Positions 14,560 through 23,629 of a stretch of DNA of 64,000 nt are shown piece by piece. This DNA comes from Spirochaetota bacterium (lineage in GTDB: Bacteria; Spirochaetota; UBA4802; UBA5368), in assembly GCA_035477215.1 (NCBI GenBank), contig DATIKU010000053.1:1-64000 (forward strand), given 5' to 3'. The position numbers and the translations under genes were made by a program. The notes beneath the pieces are model-generated. The model did not search any database. It saw only the letters and a list, made by a program, of their open reading frames with translations, and was not told where the DNA came from. Numbering within the stretch: position 1 is the first letter of the stretch; each line of letters starts with the position of its first letter.

Positions 14560-16170
14560 ATGATCGCGACCATATTCGGCGGCGTCGGCATATTCCTGAT
14601 CGGCATGATCCTCATGTCCGACGGGCTCAAGTCGCTCGGAGGCGACGGGCTCCGGCGCGTGCTCACGCGCTTTACCGGCGGGCCGATTTCCGGCATCGCC
14701 TCCGGCTTCTTCGTTACCTCTCTCGTGCAGGCATCGAGCGCCACCATCCTCGCCACCATCGGGTTCCTTTCCGCGGGGCTCATAAGTTTCACGCAGGTTA
14801 TCGCCATCATCTTCGGCGCGAACCTCGGCACCACCACCACCGGCTGGCTGGTCTCGCTCCTCGGATTCAAGCTGAGCATCGGGCTTCTGGCCATGCCGCT
14901 CGTCGGCGCGGGGGCGTTTCTGATGCTGCTCGCGCGCGGCAAAAAGGCGTCGCTGGGGATGGTGATGGCGGGATTCGGCATGCTCTTCCTGGGGATCGCG
15001 ACACTTCAAAGCGGCATGGAGCACCTCGCCGCGAAGGTGGATGTGGCCGCGTTCCCGGACACCCGGCTTCTCGGGCGCCTCATCCTCATGCTCATCGGCG
15101 TGGCCATGACGATCATCATGCAGTCCTCCAGCGCCGCGCTCGTCACCACGCTCGCGGCGCTCCATTCCTCGGCGGTCACGCTCGACCAGGCGGCCGCGCT
15201 CGTCATAGGGCAGAGCATCGGGAAGACCTCCACGGCCGTCATCGCCGCCATCGGCGCCTCGGTACAGGTCAAACGCGCGGCGCTTGTGCACATCGTGTTC
15301 AACGTGGTGACGGGTGGCATCGTGTACGTGATTTTCACTCCCTTCCTCGCCGCGATCGTAACCGCCTGCGCGGCGGTGGGCATCGACGACCCGGCGATGG
15401 TCCTCTCGGCGCATTACAGCGCCCTCAATTTCTTCGGCATCGTGATCATGTACCCGTTTATCCCTCAGATAGGATGGCTCATCGAACGCGCAATACCCGA
15501 AAAGGGCGCGCGCCTAACGCGAAATCTCGATATCTCGGTCACCAACGTCGCCTCAGTCGCGATCGAAACGGCGCGGCGCACCGTCATCGGCATCGCCGCC
15601 GTCGTCATGGAGTCGCTCAGGCGCATCCTGAACGCCGAGGCGTCATTGCACGGTATCGCCGACGACATGGAGGAGGCCGGGATGGCGCTGCGCGAAACCG
15701 GCCGCTTTCTCTCGCGCGTGCGTTCGCAGCCCGAGTCACCCGAGATCCACCAGCGCCACCTTTCGGTGCTGCACTCGGTCGACCACCTCGAGCGGCTGGT
15801 CGAAACCTGCCGAGAGGTCGACGAGATGCGAGAGATCGCCCATCACCCGGAGCTGCGCCGCCTCGCGCTCGAGCAGCTCTCGCGCATCGACATGGTGGTT
15901 CGCTGGCTCCAGGGCCACACCGACAGCGCCCCGCTCGGTGTCGTCGAGGCCATGTCGCAATCCATCGCCGGCATCCGCCGCGCCCAGCGCGTCGAACTCC
16001 TCGCCAGCACCGCGCGCGGCGAGCTCGATCCCGAGGACGCCATGAGCCGCCTCGAAGCCATGCGCTGGCTCGACCGTCTCGCCTACCACGTGTGGCGCGC
16101 CATCTACCACCTCAGCGAGGAGCTGCGCGGTCAGGTGCCCGTTCCGCCGGGGACATCGCAGCCGTTGTAG
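14560..16170 (+). CDS. Na+/phosphate cotransporter family protein (NptA/YjbB-like) with PhoU-like C terminus
   Basis: The membrane half (about residues 1-310) has two repeats with the family QSS motifs: FVTSLVQASSATILATIGF and IIMQSSSAALVTTL, plus FGANLGTTTTG and IGQSIGKTSTAV. The remaining ~225 residues are helical and charged with many His, Arg and Glu, as in the PhoU-like tail of these transporters. It imports phosphate with sodium. ATG 14560 is preferred because the membrane segment begins at once; GTG 14506 would add 18 residues with no better ribosome-binding site. It is divergent from ubiD (about 200 bases between starts). Confidence 0.85.
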   Translation: MIATIFGGVGIFLIGMILMSDGLKSLGGDGLRRVLTRFTGGPISGIASGFFVTSLVQASSATILATIGFLSAGLISFTQVIAIIFGANLGTTTTGWLVSLLGFKLSIGLLAMPLVGAGAFLMLLARGKKASLGMVMAGFGMLFLGIATLQSGMEHLAAKVDVAAFPDTRLLGRLILMLIGVAMTIIMQSSSAALVTTLAALHSSAVTLDQAAALVIGQSIGKTSTAVIAAIGASVQVKRAALVHIVFNVVTGGIVYVIFTPFLAAIVTACAAVGIDDPAMVLSAHYSALNFFGIVIMYPFIPQIGWLIERAIPEKGARLTRNLDISVTNVASVAIETARRTVIGIAAVVMESLRRILNAEASLHGIADDMEEAGMALRETGRFLSRVRSQPESPEIHQRHLSVLHSVDHLERLVETCREVDEMREIAHHPELRRLALEQLSRIDMVVRWLQGHTDSAPLGVVEAMSQSIAGIRRAQRVELLASTARGELDPEDAMSRLEAMRWLDRLAYHVWRAIYHLSEELRGQVPVPPGTSQPL

Positions 16171-16185
16171 CAGGCGGCCGAAGAC

Positions 16186-16627
16186 ACCGGTCGGCCTCGA
16201 GTACGGCGCACTATCAACTAACGGATTTGACCAGTCGCAGTACGGAGCCAGGTCGAAAATAAAGCTGTTCAACCTGGGCGATGGAGAGATTTCCGCGCGC
16301 CGCGGGGGAGAATATATCTCAACCGCCTAAGACGGCTGTTTCCCCTCGAACCTGTATAACCTGACCGTCGCGCTGGGGATGAGGTACAACGACAACATGG
16401 TGAAGGTGATGCTCAACTCCCGCGGCGACCGCCCCTTCCATAGCGTGGACGAGGTGTCGGCGGGAATCCCCACCATAACCCGGTGGAGTCCGATGAAGTT
16501 CCTCTTTCTCGATTTCCAGTACCCGCCTTCCCGTAACATCACGGCATGGGCCGGCGTGCGGGCGGGTCCCGCCTTCAGCGCGGAGGCGAAGGCGGCGTTT
16601 CAGGGGTGGAGTTTTCCGGTTGTGTGA
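16186..16627 (+). pseudogene. Remnant of an unrecognised gene, interrupted by TAA
   Basis: One frame reads protein-like from about 16186 to TGA 16625-16627 with a single stop at 16328-16330. Before it: VGLEYGALSTNGFDQSQYG, then KIKLFNLGDGEISARRGG. After it: SNLYNLTVALGMRYNDN and LNSRGDRPFHSVDEVSAGIP, PMKFLFLDFQYP. Neither a start codon with a ribosome-binding site nor a family is evident. The alternation of polar and hydrophobic residues would suit a beta-rich protein. The 82-codon piece from ATG 16379 could be translated, but I favour decay. Confidence 0.4.
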
Positions 16628-16643
16628 TAATTACGATATATTC

Positions 16644-16671
16644 TTGACAATCCCTGATTTCATCTCACAAT
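16644..16671 (+). promoter_or_regulatory. Promoter upstream of the restriction-modification pair
   Basis: TTGACA (16644-16649) followed after 16 bases by CACAAT (16666-16671). It lies 30 bases before the endonuclease ATG at 16701, in an AT-rich gap. Confidence 0.45.
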
Positions 16672-16700
16672 TAGCGACATAATAAGCTTTCGGTTATATA

Positions 16701-17429
16701 ATGTTCGAAAAACTCAAATCCAAAGGCTTCCAGGTTCTGACCCTCCATCACGCCGAAGCGATATTGATGCATGACATGCATCCGGCGGTCGACGAGATCG
16801 AATCCGTGTTGTCCGATATAACGATCCCGATCAACGAACTCGTCTACGGCGGTGGCGGTGAAGGGGAGCTGACGCAAAGGATTCGGAAAAGCCTCTCCGA
16901 ACGGTATGGATGGAGAAAACACAACTTCGAGATTAAAAAAATCGTCGATGGCGTCGAGAAGGAATCGATCTCACACGAAATCGACCACATAAAGAAATTC
17001 CCCACCGGCACCTTCGCTCTCGAAATCGAGTGGAATAACAAGGATCCTTTCTTCGACCATGACCTCGAAAACTTCAAACGCCTGCATGCCGACGGCGTTA
17101 TATCAATCGGCGCGATAATAACCCGCGGACTCACCCTGCACGAGGGCATGCGCGATCTGATTGAAGAATTTGCCGTCGCGAACGGCGCAAACAACATCGA
17201 GCGGGTCCGGGAATACTACAATCCCACCGAGCGTCAGAAGGAACTGATCCAGCGATCGGCTTCTTCAAAAGGCTCGTTCGAAAAAGGCTGGGCGCATGTT
17301 TTCGTATCCGATAAATTCGGAGAGGCGACCACCCACTGGAAAAAACTCGAGGACAGGGTTAACCGCGGAGTGGGAAATCCCTGCCCACTGCTTCTTATAG
17401 GAATCCCGAAGGAAATCGTTGTATACTGA
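16701..17429 (+). CDS. BglII/BstYI-family type II restriction endonuclease
   Basis: The 242-residue protein has the family core FALEIEWNNKDPFFDHDLEN followed by FKRLHADGVISIGAIITRG; the E108-x-E110 pair in that stretch is the likely active-site acidic strand. BglII itself has E-x-Q there, so Glu in place of Gln is notable. BglII-type enzymes cut AGATCT or the degenerate RGATCY. The specificity here cannot be read from sequence. The methylase follows after 21 bases, making a normal two-gene restriction-modification unit. Codon use is less GC-rich than neighbours, as in many transferred restriction systems. Confidence 0.85.
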   Translation: MFEKLKSKGFQVLTLHHAEAILMHDMHPAVDEIESVLSDITIPINELVYGGGGEGELTQRIRKSLSERYGWRKHNFEIKKIVDGVEKESISHEIDHIKKFPTGTFALEIEWNNKDPFFDHDLENFKRLHADGVISIGAIITRGLTLHEGMRDLIEEFAVANGANNIERVREYYNPTERQKELIQRSASSKGSFEKGWAHVFVSDKFGEATTHWKKLEDRVNRGVGNPCPLLLIGIPKEIVVY

Positions 17430-17450
17430 GGTCAGGGCAGGAAGAAAACC

Positions 17451-18143
17451 ATGAGCACGATATACCAGCTGTCGGAAGCGAACCCGTCCGAGGATCTATT
17501 AACCAAGGCGCAAGGACCATATTCCACAATCCTCGCCGATCCACCATGGCAATTCCAGAACCGGACGGGCAAGATGGCACCCGAGCACAAACGCCTGCTG
17601 CGCTATCCGACCATGGAGCTGAAAGAGATCATGGATTTGCCCGTTAATAAACTTTCCGCCGCCAAATCACATCTATACCTGTGGGTGCCGAACGCGCTGC
17701 TTCAGGAAGGGCTCAGAGTGATGGAAGCCTGGGGATTCACGTATAAGACGAACCTGGTCTGGTACAAGGTTCGCAAAGACGGCGGTCCCGACGGCCGCGG
17801 AGTCGGGTTCTATTTCCGCAATGTCACGGAACTTGTCTTGTTCGGGGTTCGGGGAAGCATGCGAACGCTTCAGCCCGGGCGCACCATGGTGAACCTGCTT
17901 TATACGCGTAAACGCGAGCACTCGCGCAAGCCGGACGAACTGTACTCCATGATAGAGGCGTGTTCCCCCGGGCCCTACTTCGAACTTTTCGCCAGGTTCC
18001 GGAGGCCGGGCTGGGACCAATGGGGCAACGAGGATGTCGAAGTTAACTCCTTTCATGGGGTCGCCAAACGGAAAGCGCACGGCGACCCGCAGATGAGACT
18101 TTTTGAGAGCCCAAGGGGATATGGAAATAAAAAGGCCAAGTAG
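17451..18143 (+). CDS. MT-A70-family adenine-N6 DNA methyltransferase of the restriction unit
   Basis: The catalytic motif DPPW is at D30-P-P-W33 (STILADPPWQFQNRTG), as in the MT-A70 family. The SAM-binding region follows near the C terminus (ELFARFRRPGWDQWGNE), so motif order is that of beta-class amino-methylases. Also typical are HLYLWVPNALLQEGL, NLVWYKVRK and FRNVTELVLFGVRG. At 230 residues it is full length. It should protect the host from the neighbouring endonuclease by methylating adenine in the site. BglII's own methylase is a cytosine-N4 enzyme, so this pairing differs from the type system. No clear ribosome-binding motif beyond GGAAG before ATG. Confidence 0.88.
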   Translation: MSTIYQLSEANPSEDLLTKAQGPYSTILADPPWQFQNRTGKMAPEHKRLLRYPTMELKEIMDLPVNKLSAAKSHLYLWVPNALLQEGLRVMEAWGFTYKTNLVWYKVRKDGGPDGRGVGFYFRNVTELVLFGVRGSMRTLQPGRTMVNLLYTRKREHSRKPDELYSMIEACSPGPYFELFARFRRPGWDQWGNEDVEVNSFHGVAKRKAHGDPQMRLFESPRGYGNKKAK

Positions 18144-18199
18144 TAAAGCGAGACCCTGAAACTGGAACTCCCCGATTTAATCAATAATCCGCCGTCCCG

Positions 18200-19765
18200 T
18201 TAAATCTTCCTTCCCCGCTTCGTCAGCCCGTTCCATAAAAGGCTTCCCACGCTCTGTCCGCCCTCGTAGGGCGTCCCCTCAAGAATCAGCGATTCAACCC
18301 TGAGCTTCAGTAAATCCTTCGGCTTCATCGCGAGCGGATTCTTGTTGAGGATCACCATGTCGGCCGTCTTGCCCGTCTCGATGCTCCCCCGCTCGTTCTC
18401 ATCGAAGCTCGTCCAGGCCGCGTTGATCGTAAAGAGCTTGAGCGCCTCCTGCACGGAGAGCGACTGTTCGGGGACGTAATGGTTGCACGCGGCCCAGATG
18501 CCGAAGACCGGGTCGGGAAGCGTGCAGGGCGCGTCGGAGCCGCCGCTCATCACGATACCCATGTCGGCGATTTTCCGAAGCGGCGAAAGCCGGTAGGCGC
18601 GCTCGCCCATGATCCCCTCGATGTATTCCAGGGGCTCCAGGTTCCAGTGGATAAAGGCGGGCTGCATGGCCAGCGCGATCCCCAGGTCCGCGCATTTCTT
18701 CAGGCCGTCCGCGGTGGGAAGGCAGGCGTGTATGATGGTGTGGCGATGGTCGTCGCGCGGGAAGTCTTTCAGCGCGGCCGTAAGGGCGCGCACGGCCTGG
18801 TCGAAGGCGGCGTCGCCGATGGCGTGCATCTCGATCTGCAGACCGGCGCGGTTGGCCTTTTTGGTGAAGGCGATGACGGCGTCGTCCGGATAGAAGAGCA
18901 CGCCGCGGTTGCCGGGATCGTTCGTATACGGAAGGTTCATCGCGGCGTCGACCGAGCCGAAACATCCGTCAAGCGCCGTCGCAAAGCAGCCCCCTATGCG
19001 GGGAAGCTTGCGCCGCGTGGCCTTTTTCACGTCCATGGTCTGAAAGTACACCCGAATCTGCAGCGGGCCGGCCGCGCCGCGCGCGAAGGCGCGCTCCAGG
19101 TCCACGTCCATGTCCAGGGGAAAGCCGACGCCCGAGACCGTGTGGATCATGCCGATCCCGCGAGCGGCCATGAAGTCCGCGGCGTCGATCATCCCGCCGA
19201 TGTTTTTTATGAGCGAGACCTTTTTCGTGACAAAGTCCGTACACGCGAAAAACGCCTCCTGGTTCATCTCGCCGCTGTCGGCATGGAAGCCGCGCAGCGC
19301 GCGCATCCTCGCGGGAAGCATGTCGATGAGCCTCGAGTTGAGAATGCAGGCGTGGCCGTCGTACTTCACCAGGAAGACGGGCCGGTCGGCGCATACGGAG
19401 TCGATCTCGGCGCGCGAAAGCAGGCGCTTTTCCTTTACGCTGTGCGTCGATGCGCCGAATCCCATCACGAGGGGATCGTCGTTCTCAGCGGCGAATTCGG
19501 CGATCGACTGCCGCATCTCGTCGATCGATGCGGCGCCGCGGATGTCGAGGCCCGCGTTGAATATGGCGAAGGAGGCGAAGTGCACGTGCGTGTCGGCGAA
19601 GGCCGGAAGGAGCGCCCGTTCCCCCAGCGCGACCCGTTCGGCGCCGGCGTAGCGCTCGGGCAGGTCCTTCCCGACGAAGGCGATCCGCCCGGCGTCCTCG
19701 ACGCAGAAGCGATGAACGCTGTTCTTCGCGTCGCAGCTTATGATGCTCCCTTCGTATACATTCAT
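18200..19765 (-). CDS. Amidohydrolase family 3 protein (YtcJ-like)
   Basis: Metal-dependent hydrolase of 521 residues. The zinc site HxH is in LPAFADTHVHFASF; a later region has EMHAIGDAAFDQAV, HTIIHACLP and MSGGSDAPC, matching the conserved His and Asp ligands of YtcJ/NfdA-type enzymes. ATG 19765 is supported by GGGAGG six bases upstream; the longer frame is rejected. Family members hydrolyse N-formyl or N-acyl amides, and the substrate is not predictable. No signal peptide. It is divergent from eutB. Confidence 0.85.
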   Translation of the reverse strand: MNVYEGSIISCDAKNSVHRFCVEDAGRIAFVGKDLPERYAGAERVALGERALLPAFADTHVHFASFAIFNAGLDIRGAASIDEMRQSIAEFAAENDDPLVMGFGASTHSVKEKRLLSRAEIDSVCADRPVFLVKYDGHACILNSRLIDMLPARMRALRGFHADSGEMNQEAFFACTDFVTKKVSLIKNIGGMIDAADFMAARGIGMIHTVSGVGFPLDMDVDLERAFARGAAGPLQIRVYFQTMDVKKATRRKLPRIGGCFATALDGCFGSVDAAMNLPYTNDPGNRGVLFYPDDAVIAFTKKANRAGLQIEMHAIGDAAFDQAVRALTAALKDFPRDDHRHTIIHACLPTADGLKKCADLGIALAMQPAFIHWNLEPLEYIEGIMGERAYRLSPLRKIADMGIVMSGGSDAPCTLPDPVFGIWAACNHYVPEQSLSVQEALKLFTINAAWTSFDENERGSIETGKTADMVILNKNPLAMKPKDLLKLRVESLILEGTPYEGGQSVGSLLWNGLTKRGRKI

Positions 19766-20033
19766 CGGATACCTCCCGTTTGTACCGCACTGCGCGACAC
19801 CATTCACGATCATCATACACCCCGCGCCGTGGATGTCAATCACCCGATTGCGCCGGGACCGGTTTCGATATTGTGTCCATGTTAATTAATTCGGTCTCGC
19901 AACGGGCGCGGGGATTTTTTATTGCGTCGGCGCCCCTTTTAACGCATACTCGTGATGATGGCCTTCGACGCGTGCGCCCGCCGCGTCACAGGCGTTTCCC
20001 TCGCGATGAACGAGGACACGGACGGAACACAGC

Positions 20034-21437
20034 ATGTCATATAAAAAAACCATAGGCGCGCGGACATACGCGTTCACCTCGCTGAAGGACCTGCTGGCAA
20101 AGGCCTCTCCCGCGCGCTCGGGAGATCTGCTCGCCGGCGTCGCCGCGGAAAGCGCCGAGGAGCGCGCGGCCGCGCAGATGGCGCTCGCCGACGCTTACCT
20201 GTCGGACTTCCTGCGCGAGGAGATCGTTCCGTACGACGAGGACGAGGTCACGCGCCTCACCCTCGACGCGCACGACGGGGACGCGTTCGCCGAAATCTCA
20301 TCGCTTACCGTGGGCGAGTTCCGCAACTGGCTCCTCCTCGACGGGACCACCGGCGACACGCTCAAACGGGTCTCTCCCGGCATCCTGCCCGAGATGGCCG
20401 CGGCCGTCTCCAAGCTCATGCGCAACCAGGACCTCATCCGCGCGGCCGCGAAGATACGCAACGTCACCGCGTTCCGGAACACCATCGGCCTTCCGGTGAG
20501 GCTCTCGGTGCGCCTGCAGCCGAACGATCCGGTCGACGACCCCAAGTCGATCGCCGCGCAGATCATGGACGGGCTTTTTTACGGCTGCGGCGACGCGGTC
20601 ATCGGCATCAATCCCGCCTCGGACAATTACGGCTCGGTGACGGAGCTTCTGCGCCTCCTCGACGGCATCATCACCCGGTTCGCCATACCGACACAGGGCT
20701 GCGTGCTCACCCACATCACCACGACGATAAAGGCCATCGAAAAGGGCGTGCCGGTGGACCTCGTTTTTCAGTCCATCGGCGGAACGCAGAAGGTGAACGA
20801 GAGCTTCGGCGTGAGCGTCGCCACGCTCCGCGAGGGATTCGAGGCGGGCGCGTCGTGTAAGCGCGGGAGCGTCGGTTCCAACTTCATGTATTTCGAGACC
20901 GGCCAGGGAAGCGCCCTCTCCGCCGGCGCGCACCACAACGCCGACCAGCAGACGCTCGAGGCGCGCGCCTACGGCCTCGCGCGCGCCTTTAAGCCCCTAT
21001 TGGTCAACACCGTTGTCGGCTTCATCGGCCCGGAATATCTCTACGACGGCAAACAGATCATCCGCGCGGGCCTCGAGGACCATTTCTGCGGCAAGCTTCT
21101 CGGCCTTCCCATGGGCGTCGACATCTGCTACACCAACCACGCCGAGGCCGACCAGGACGACATGGATACGCTGCTGACGCTCCTCGGCGTGGCCGGCTGC
21201 AATTTTATAATGGGCGTGCCGGGGGCCGACGATATCATGCTGAACTACCAGAGCACCTCGTTCCACGACGCGCTGTACGCGCGCGCAGCGCTGGGCCTGC
21301 GCCCCGCTCCCGAGTTTGAGGACTGGCTCAAGCGCATGGGGATTTTCGACGAGCGGCTCGTCCCGGCGGAGCTTCGGCCAGGCAACAGGTTGCTGGAAGG
21401 AGTGGAGGCGATTCAAGATTTTAAGATTAAAGATTGA
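20034..21437 (+). CDS. eutB: Ethanolamine ammonia-lyase large subunit EutB
   Basis: This adenosylcobalamin-dependent enzyme turns ethanolamine into acetaldehyde and ammonia. The 467-residue protein has the EutB features FRNTIGLPVRLSVRLQPNDP, GDAVIGINPASDN, PTQGCVLTHITTTI, FETGQGSALSAGAHHNADQQ and CYTNHAEADQDDMD. Full length for the family (~455-465). eutC follows after 42 bases. No eutA reactivase, microcompartment shell or EutR-type regulator is adjacent, so the pathway appears reduced here. Acetaldehyde could feed acetate and AcsA (44196). No good Shine-Dalgarno sequence precedes ATG. Confidence 0.95.
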   Translation: MSYKKTIGARTYAFTSLKDLLAKASPARSGDLLAGVAAESAEERAAAQMALADAYLSDFLREEIVPYDEDEVTRLTLDAHDGDAFAEISSLTVGEFRNWLLLDGTTGDTLKRVSPGILPEMAAAVSKLMRNQDLIRAAAKIRNVTAFRNTIGLPVRLSVRLQPNDPVDDPKSIAAQIMDGLFYGCGDAVIGINPASDNYGSVTELLRLLDGIITRFAIPTQGCVLTHITTTIKAIEKGVPVDLVFQSIGGTQKVNESFGVSVATLREGFEAGASCKRGSVGSNFMYFETGQGSALSAGAHHNADQQTLEARAYGLARAFKPLLVNTVVGFIGPEYLYDGKQIIRAGLEDHFCGKLLGLPMGVDICYTNHAEADQDDMDTLLTLLGVAGCNFIMGVPGADDIMLNYQSTSFHDALYARAALGLRPAPEFEDWLKRMGIFDERLVPAELRPGNRLLEGVEAIQDFKIKD

Positions 21438-21479
21438 TGATTATAATGAGAATCCGGATGGAAAGATCCGGTTAAAACC

Positions 21480-22298
21480 ATGACCATGGACGAAAAGAAT
21501 AATAAAACTCAAACCGTCATCCCCAATCCCTGGGATTCTCTGAAACGCTTTACCGGCGCGCGCATAGCCCTGGGGCGCTGCGGCGCGTCATTGCCCACGG
21601 GAGAGCTCCTCCGCTTCCGCCTCGCGCACGCGCGCGCGAAGGACGCGGTGTACACGGCGCTCGACTACGAGCGGCTGAAGACCGACATGGAGCGTATCAC
21701 CGGAACGGACGCGCTCCTCCTCGATAGCAGGGCACACGACCGCGCGGAGTACCTCAAGCGCCCCGATCTCGGGAGGCGGCTCTCGGAGGAATCGGCCGCC
21801 CTGCTCGCTTCCCGCGCGCCGGGCGCCGCTTATGATATCGCCCCCGTAATAAGCGAAGGGCTCTCCGCCATCGCGATCGAGAGGAACCTTCGGCCATTCC
21901 TGGAGCTCTTCTGCCCGGAGCTGCGCCGCGCCGGTCTCTCCGCCGCGCCGGCATGCCTGGTGCGCCAGGGGCGCGTGGCGGTCGCCGACGAGGTCGGCTC
22001 CCTCTTCGGCGCCCGCATCGCGGTCATCCTTATCGGCGAGCGGCCGGGCTTAAGCTCCCCCGACAGCATGGGAATTTATCTCACCTTCGGGCCACGGCCG
22101 GGCACCACCGACGAGCGGCGCAACTGCATTTCGAACGTGCGCCCGGAGGGCATGTCGTACGAGGCCGGCGTATCGAAGCTCATGTATCTCATCACGCAGT
22201 CGCTCCGCCTCGGGCTTTCGGGAATTGCGCTTAAGGACGAGCAGCCTATCGGGGGGGAGCTCCAGGGCGATTCGCACGCACTCGGCGGCGGGGAATAA
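21480..22298 (+). CDS. eutC: Ethanolamine ammonia-lyase small subunit EutC
   Basis: EutC binds cobalamin with EutB. The 272-residue protein has FTGARIALGRCGASLPT, LRFRLAHARAKDAVY, YLKRPDLGRRL, VISEGLSAIAI, IAVILIGERPGLSSPDSMG and NCISNVRPEGM, all characteristic. It is shorter than the E. coli form (~295) at the N terminus. GGAAAG lies upstream of ATG 21480; ATG 21486 is possible. Probably co-transcribed with eutB and ended by the hairpin at 22318. Confidence 0.95.
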   Translation: MTMDEKNNKTQTVIPNPWDSLKRFTGARIALGRCGASLPTGELLRFRLAHARAKDAVYTALDYERLKTDMERITGTDALLLDSRAHDRAEYLKRPDLGRRLSEESAALLASRAPGAAYDIAPVISEGLSAIAIERNLRPFLELFCPELRRAGLSAAPACLVRQGRVAVADEVGSLFGARIAVILIGERPGLSSPDSMGIYLTFGPRPGTTDERRNCISNVRPEGMSYEAGVSKLMYLITQSLRLGLSGIALKDEQPIGGELQGDSHALGGGE

Positions 22299-22317
22299 TT
22301 CCGATGGATCAATCAAT

Positions 22318-22339
22318 CCGCCCGGCATGAACCGGGCGG
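22318..22339 (+). terminator. Hairpin after eutBC
   Basis: CCGCCCGG (22318-22325), loop of 6, CCGGGCGG (22332-22339). It is 20 bases after the eutC stop. There is no T-run on the plus strand, so it may act as a pause or RNA-stabilising end. Confidence 0.4.
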
Positions 22340-22441
22340 CATCAGCTTGCAATCACGGCGACGAACGGAGGGGAGCGTGTGCCCGCCCGCCACTTCCGGG
22401 ACTCGGATTACGGGCGATTCGCCGCAGGGGCAGGTACCAGC

Positions 22442-23605
22442 CTAAATCAACCGCGCCATCAATACGCCTTCAATGCCCATAATCCGTCCGAGCACCGTTT
22501 CGTCGGCGCCGTTGTCAACATCGATTATGTTATACGCATAATCTCCCTTGCTCTTGTTGAGCATGTCGGCGATATTAATTTTATGCTCTGCAAGCATAGG
22601 GGTGATCTGTCCGATCATGTTGGGAACATTGCGGTTGGCGACCACCAGCCGCTTTTTGCCGGAAAACGGAAGTACGCACTCGGGAAAATTTACCGAATTA
22701 TGAATGTTCCCGCTTTCAAGAAAATCGACCAGCTGATTTACCGCCATTATGGCGCAGTTTTCCTCCGACTCGGGGGTCGAGGCCCCGAGATGGGGTACCG
22801 GAATCACGTTATCCATAATGACGATGTCATCGGTGGGAAAATCGGTCACGTAAAATGACACGGTGCCGTTCGAGAGGGCTTCCCTGAGATCGGCATGGCT
22901 GACCAGCTCCCCCCGGGCGAAATTGATCAGGCGCGCCCCCTTTTTCATCATCCCGAATTTCCCCGCGTTCATCATCTCGCGGGTGTCCTTATTCAGCGGA
23001 GTGTGCAGGGTTATATAGTCCGATTCCGATATCAGGCTGTCGAGGCTCGTCGATTTTTTTACCGACCTCGACATTCCCCATGCCGATTCCACCGATATGT
23101 ACGGGTCATAACCCCATACGTCCATGCCCAGGGCGACCGCGTCGTTGGCCACCATGACCCCGATGGCCCCCAGCCCGATTACGCCGAGCCTTTTACCCCT
23201 GATCTCGGGCCCCACGTAAGCCGACTTGTGCTTTTCCACCAGCGCCTTTATGTCGGCACCGCTGCCGGCCTGGCTTTTAACCCAGGAGATTCCCGGATAA
23301 ATACGGCGGGATGAAAGAAGTATGGCGAGCAGCACCAGTTCTTTGACGGCATTGGCATTGGCCCCGGGGGTGTTGAATACCACGATTCCTTTTGCCGAAC
23401 ACTTTTCAACCGGGATGTTGTTCACCCCGGCACCCGCACGGGCGATCGCCTTTAACGTCGCGGGAAACTCCATGGAGTGCATGTCCTGGCTGCGCACCAG
23501 AATCGCGTCCGGATTGATTATCTCCGAGGCGTACTCGTAGCGATCATGGTTTAGCAGATCAAGGCCCTTCGCTGATATTTTATTCAGAGTCTGTATTTTA
23601 TACAT
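22442..23605 (-). CDS. serA: D-3-phosphoglycerate dehydrogenase with C-terminal ACT domain
   Basis: First enzyme of serine synthesis, oxidising 3-phosphoglycerate with NAD+. The 387-residue protein has the NAD-binding LGVIGLGAIGVMVAND, the catalytic-region INFARGELV and VIPVPHLGASTPESEEN with the catalytic His. A C-terminal ACT domain (RNVPNMIGQITPMLAEHKIN to the end) may bind serine for feedback control. The upstream neighbour serC is 24 bases away on the same strand, so a serC-serA operon is clear. GC content here is lower than in the flanking genes. Confidence 0.93.
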   Translation of the reverse strand: MYKIQTLNKISAKGLDLLNHDRYEYASEIINPDAILVRSQDMHSMEFPATLKAIARAGAGVNNIPVEKCSAKGIVVFNTPGANANAVKELVLLAILLSSRRIYPGISWVKSQAGSGADIKALVEKHKSAYVGPEIRGKRLGVIGLGAIGVMVANDAVALGMDVWGYDPYISVESAWGMSRSVKKSTSLDSLISESDYITLHTPLNKDTREMMNAGKFGMMKKGARLINFARGELVSHADLREALSNGTVSFYVTDFPTDDIVIMDNVIPVPHLGASTPESEENCAIMAVNQLVDFLESGNIHNSVNFPECVLPFSGKKRLVVANRNVPNMIGQITPMLAEHKINIADMLNKSKGDYAYNIIDVDNGADETVLGRIMGIEGVLMARLI

Positions 23606-23629
23606 AGGCCACTTTCCTGGTTTGTCTTT

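Noticed and set aside
14266-15414. Minus-strand 382-codon frame opposite the Na/Pi transporter
   Set aside because: Highly charged shadow with no hydrophobic core or motifs.
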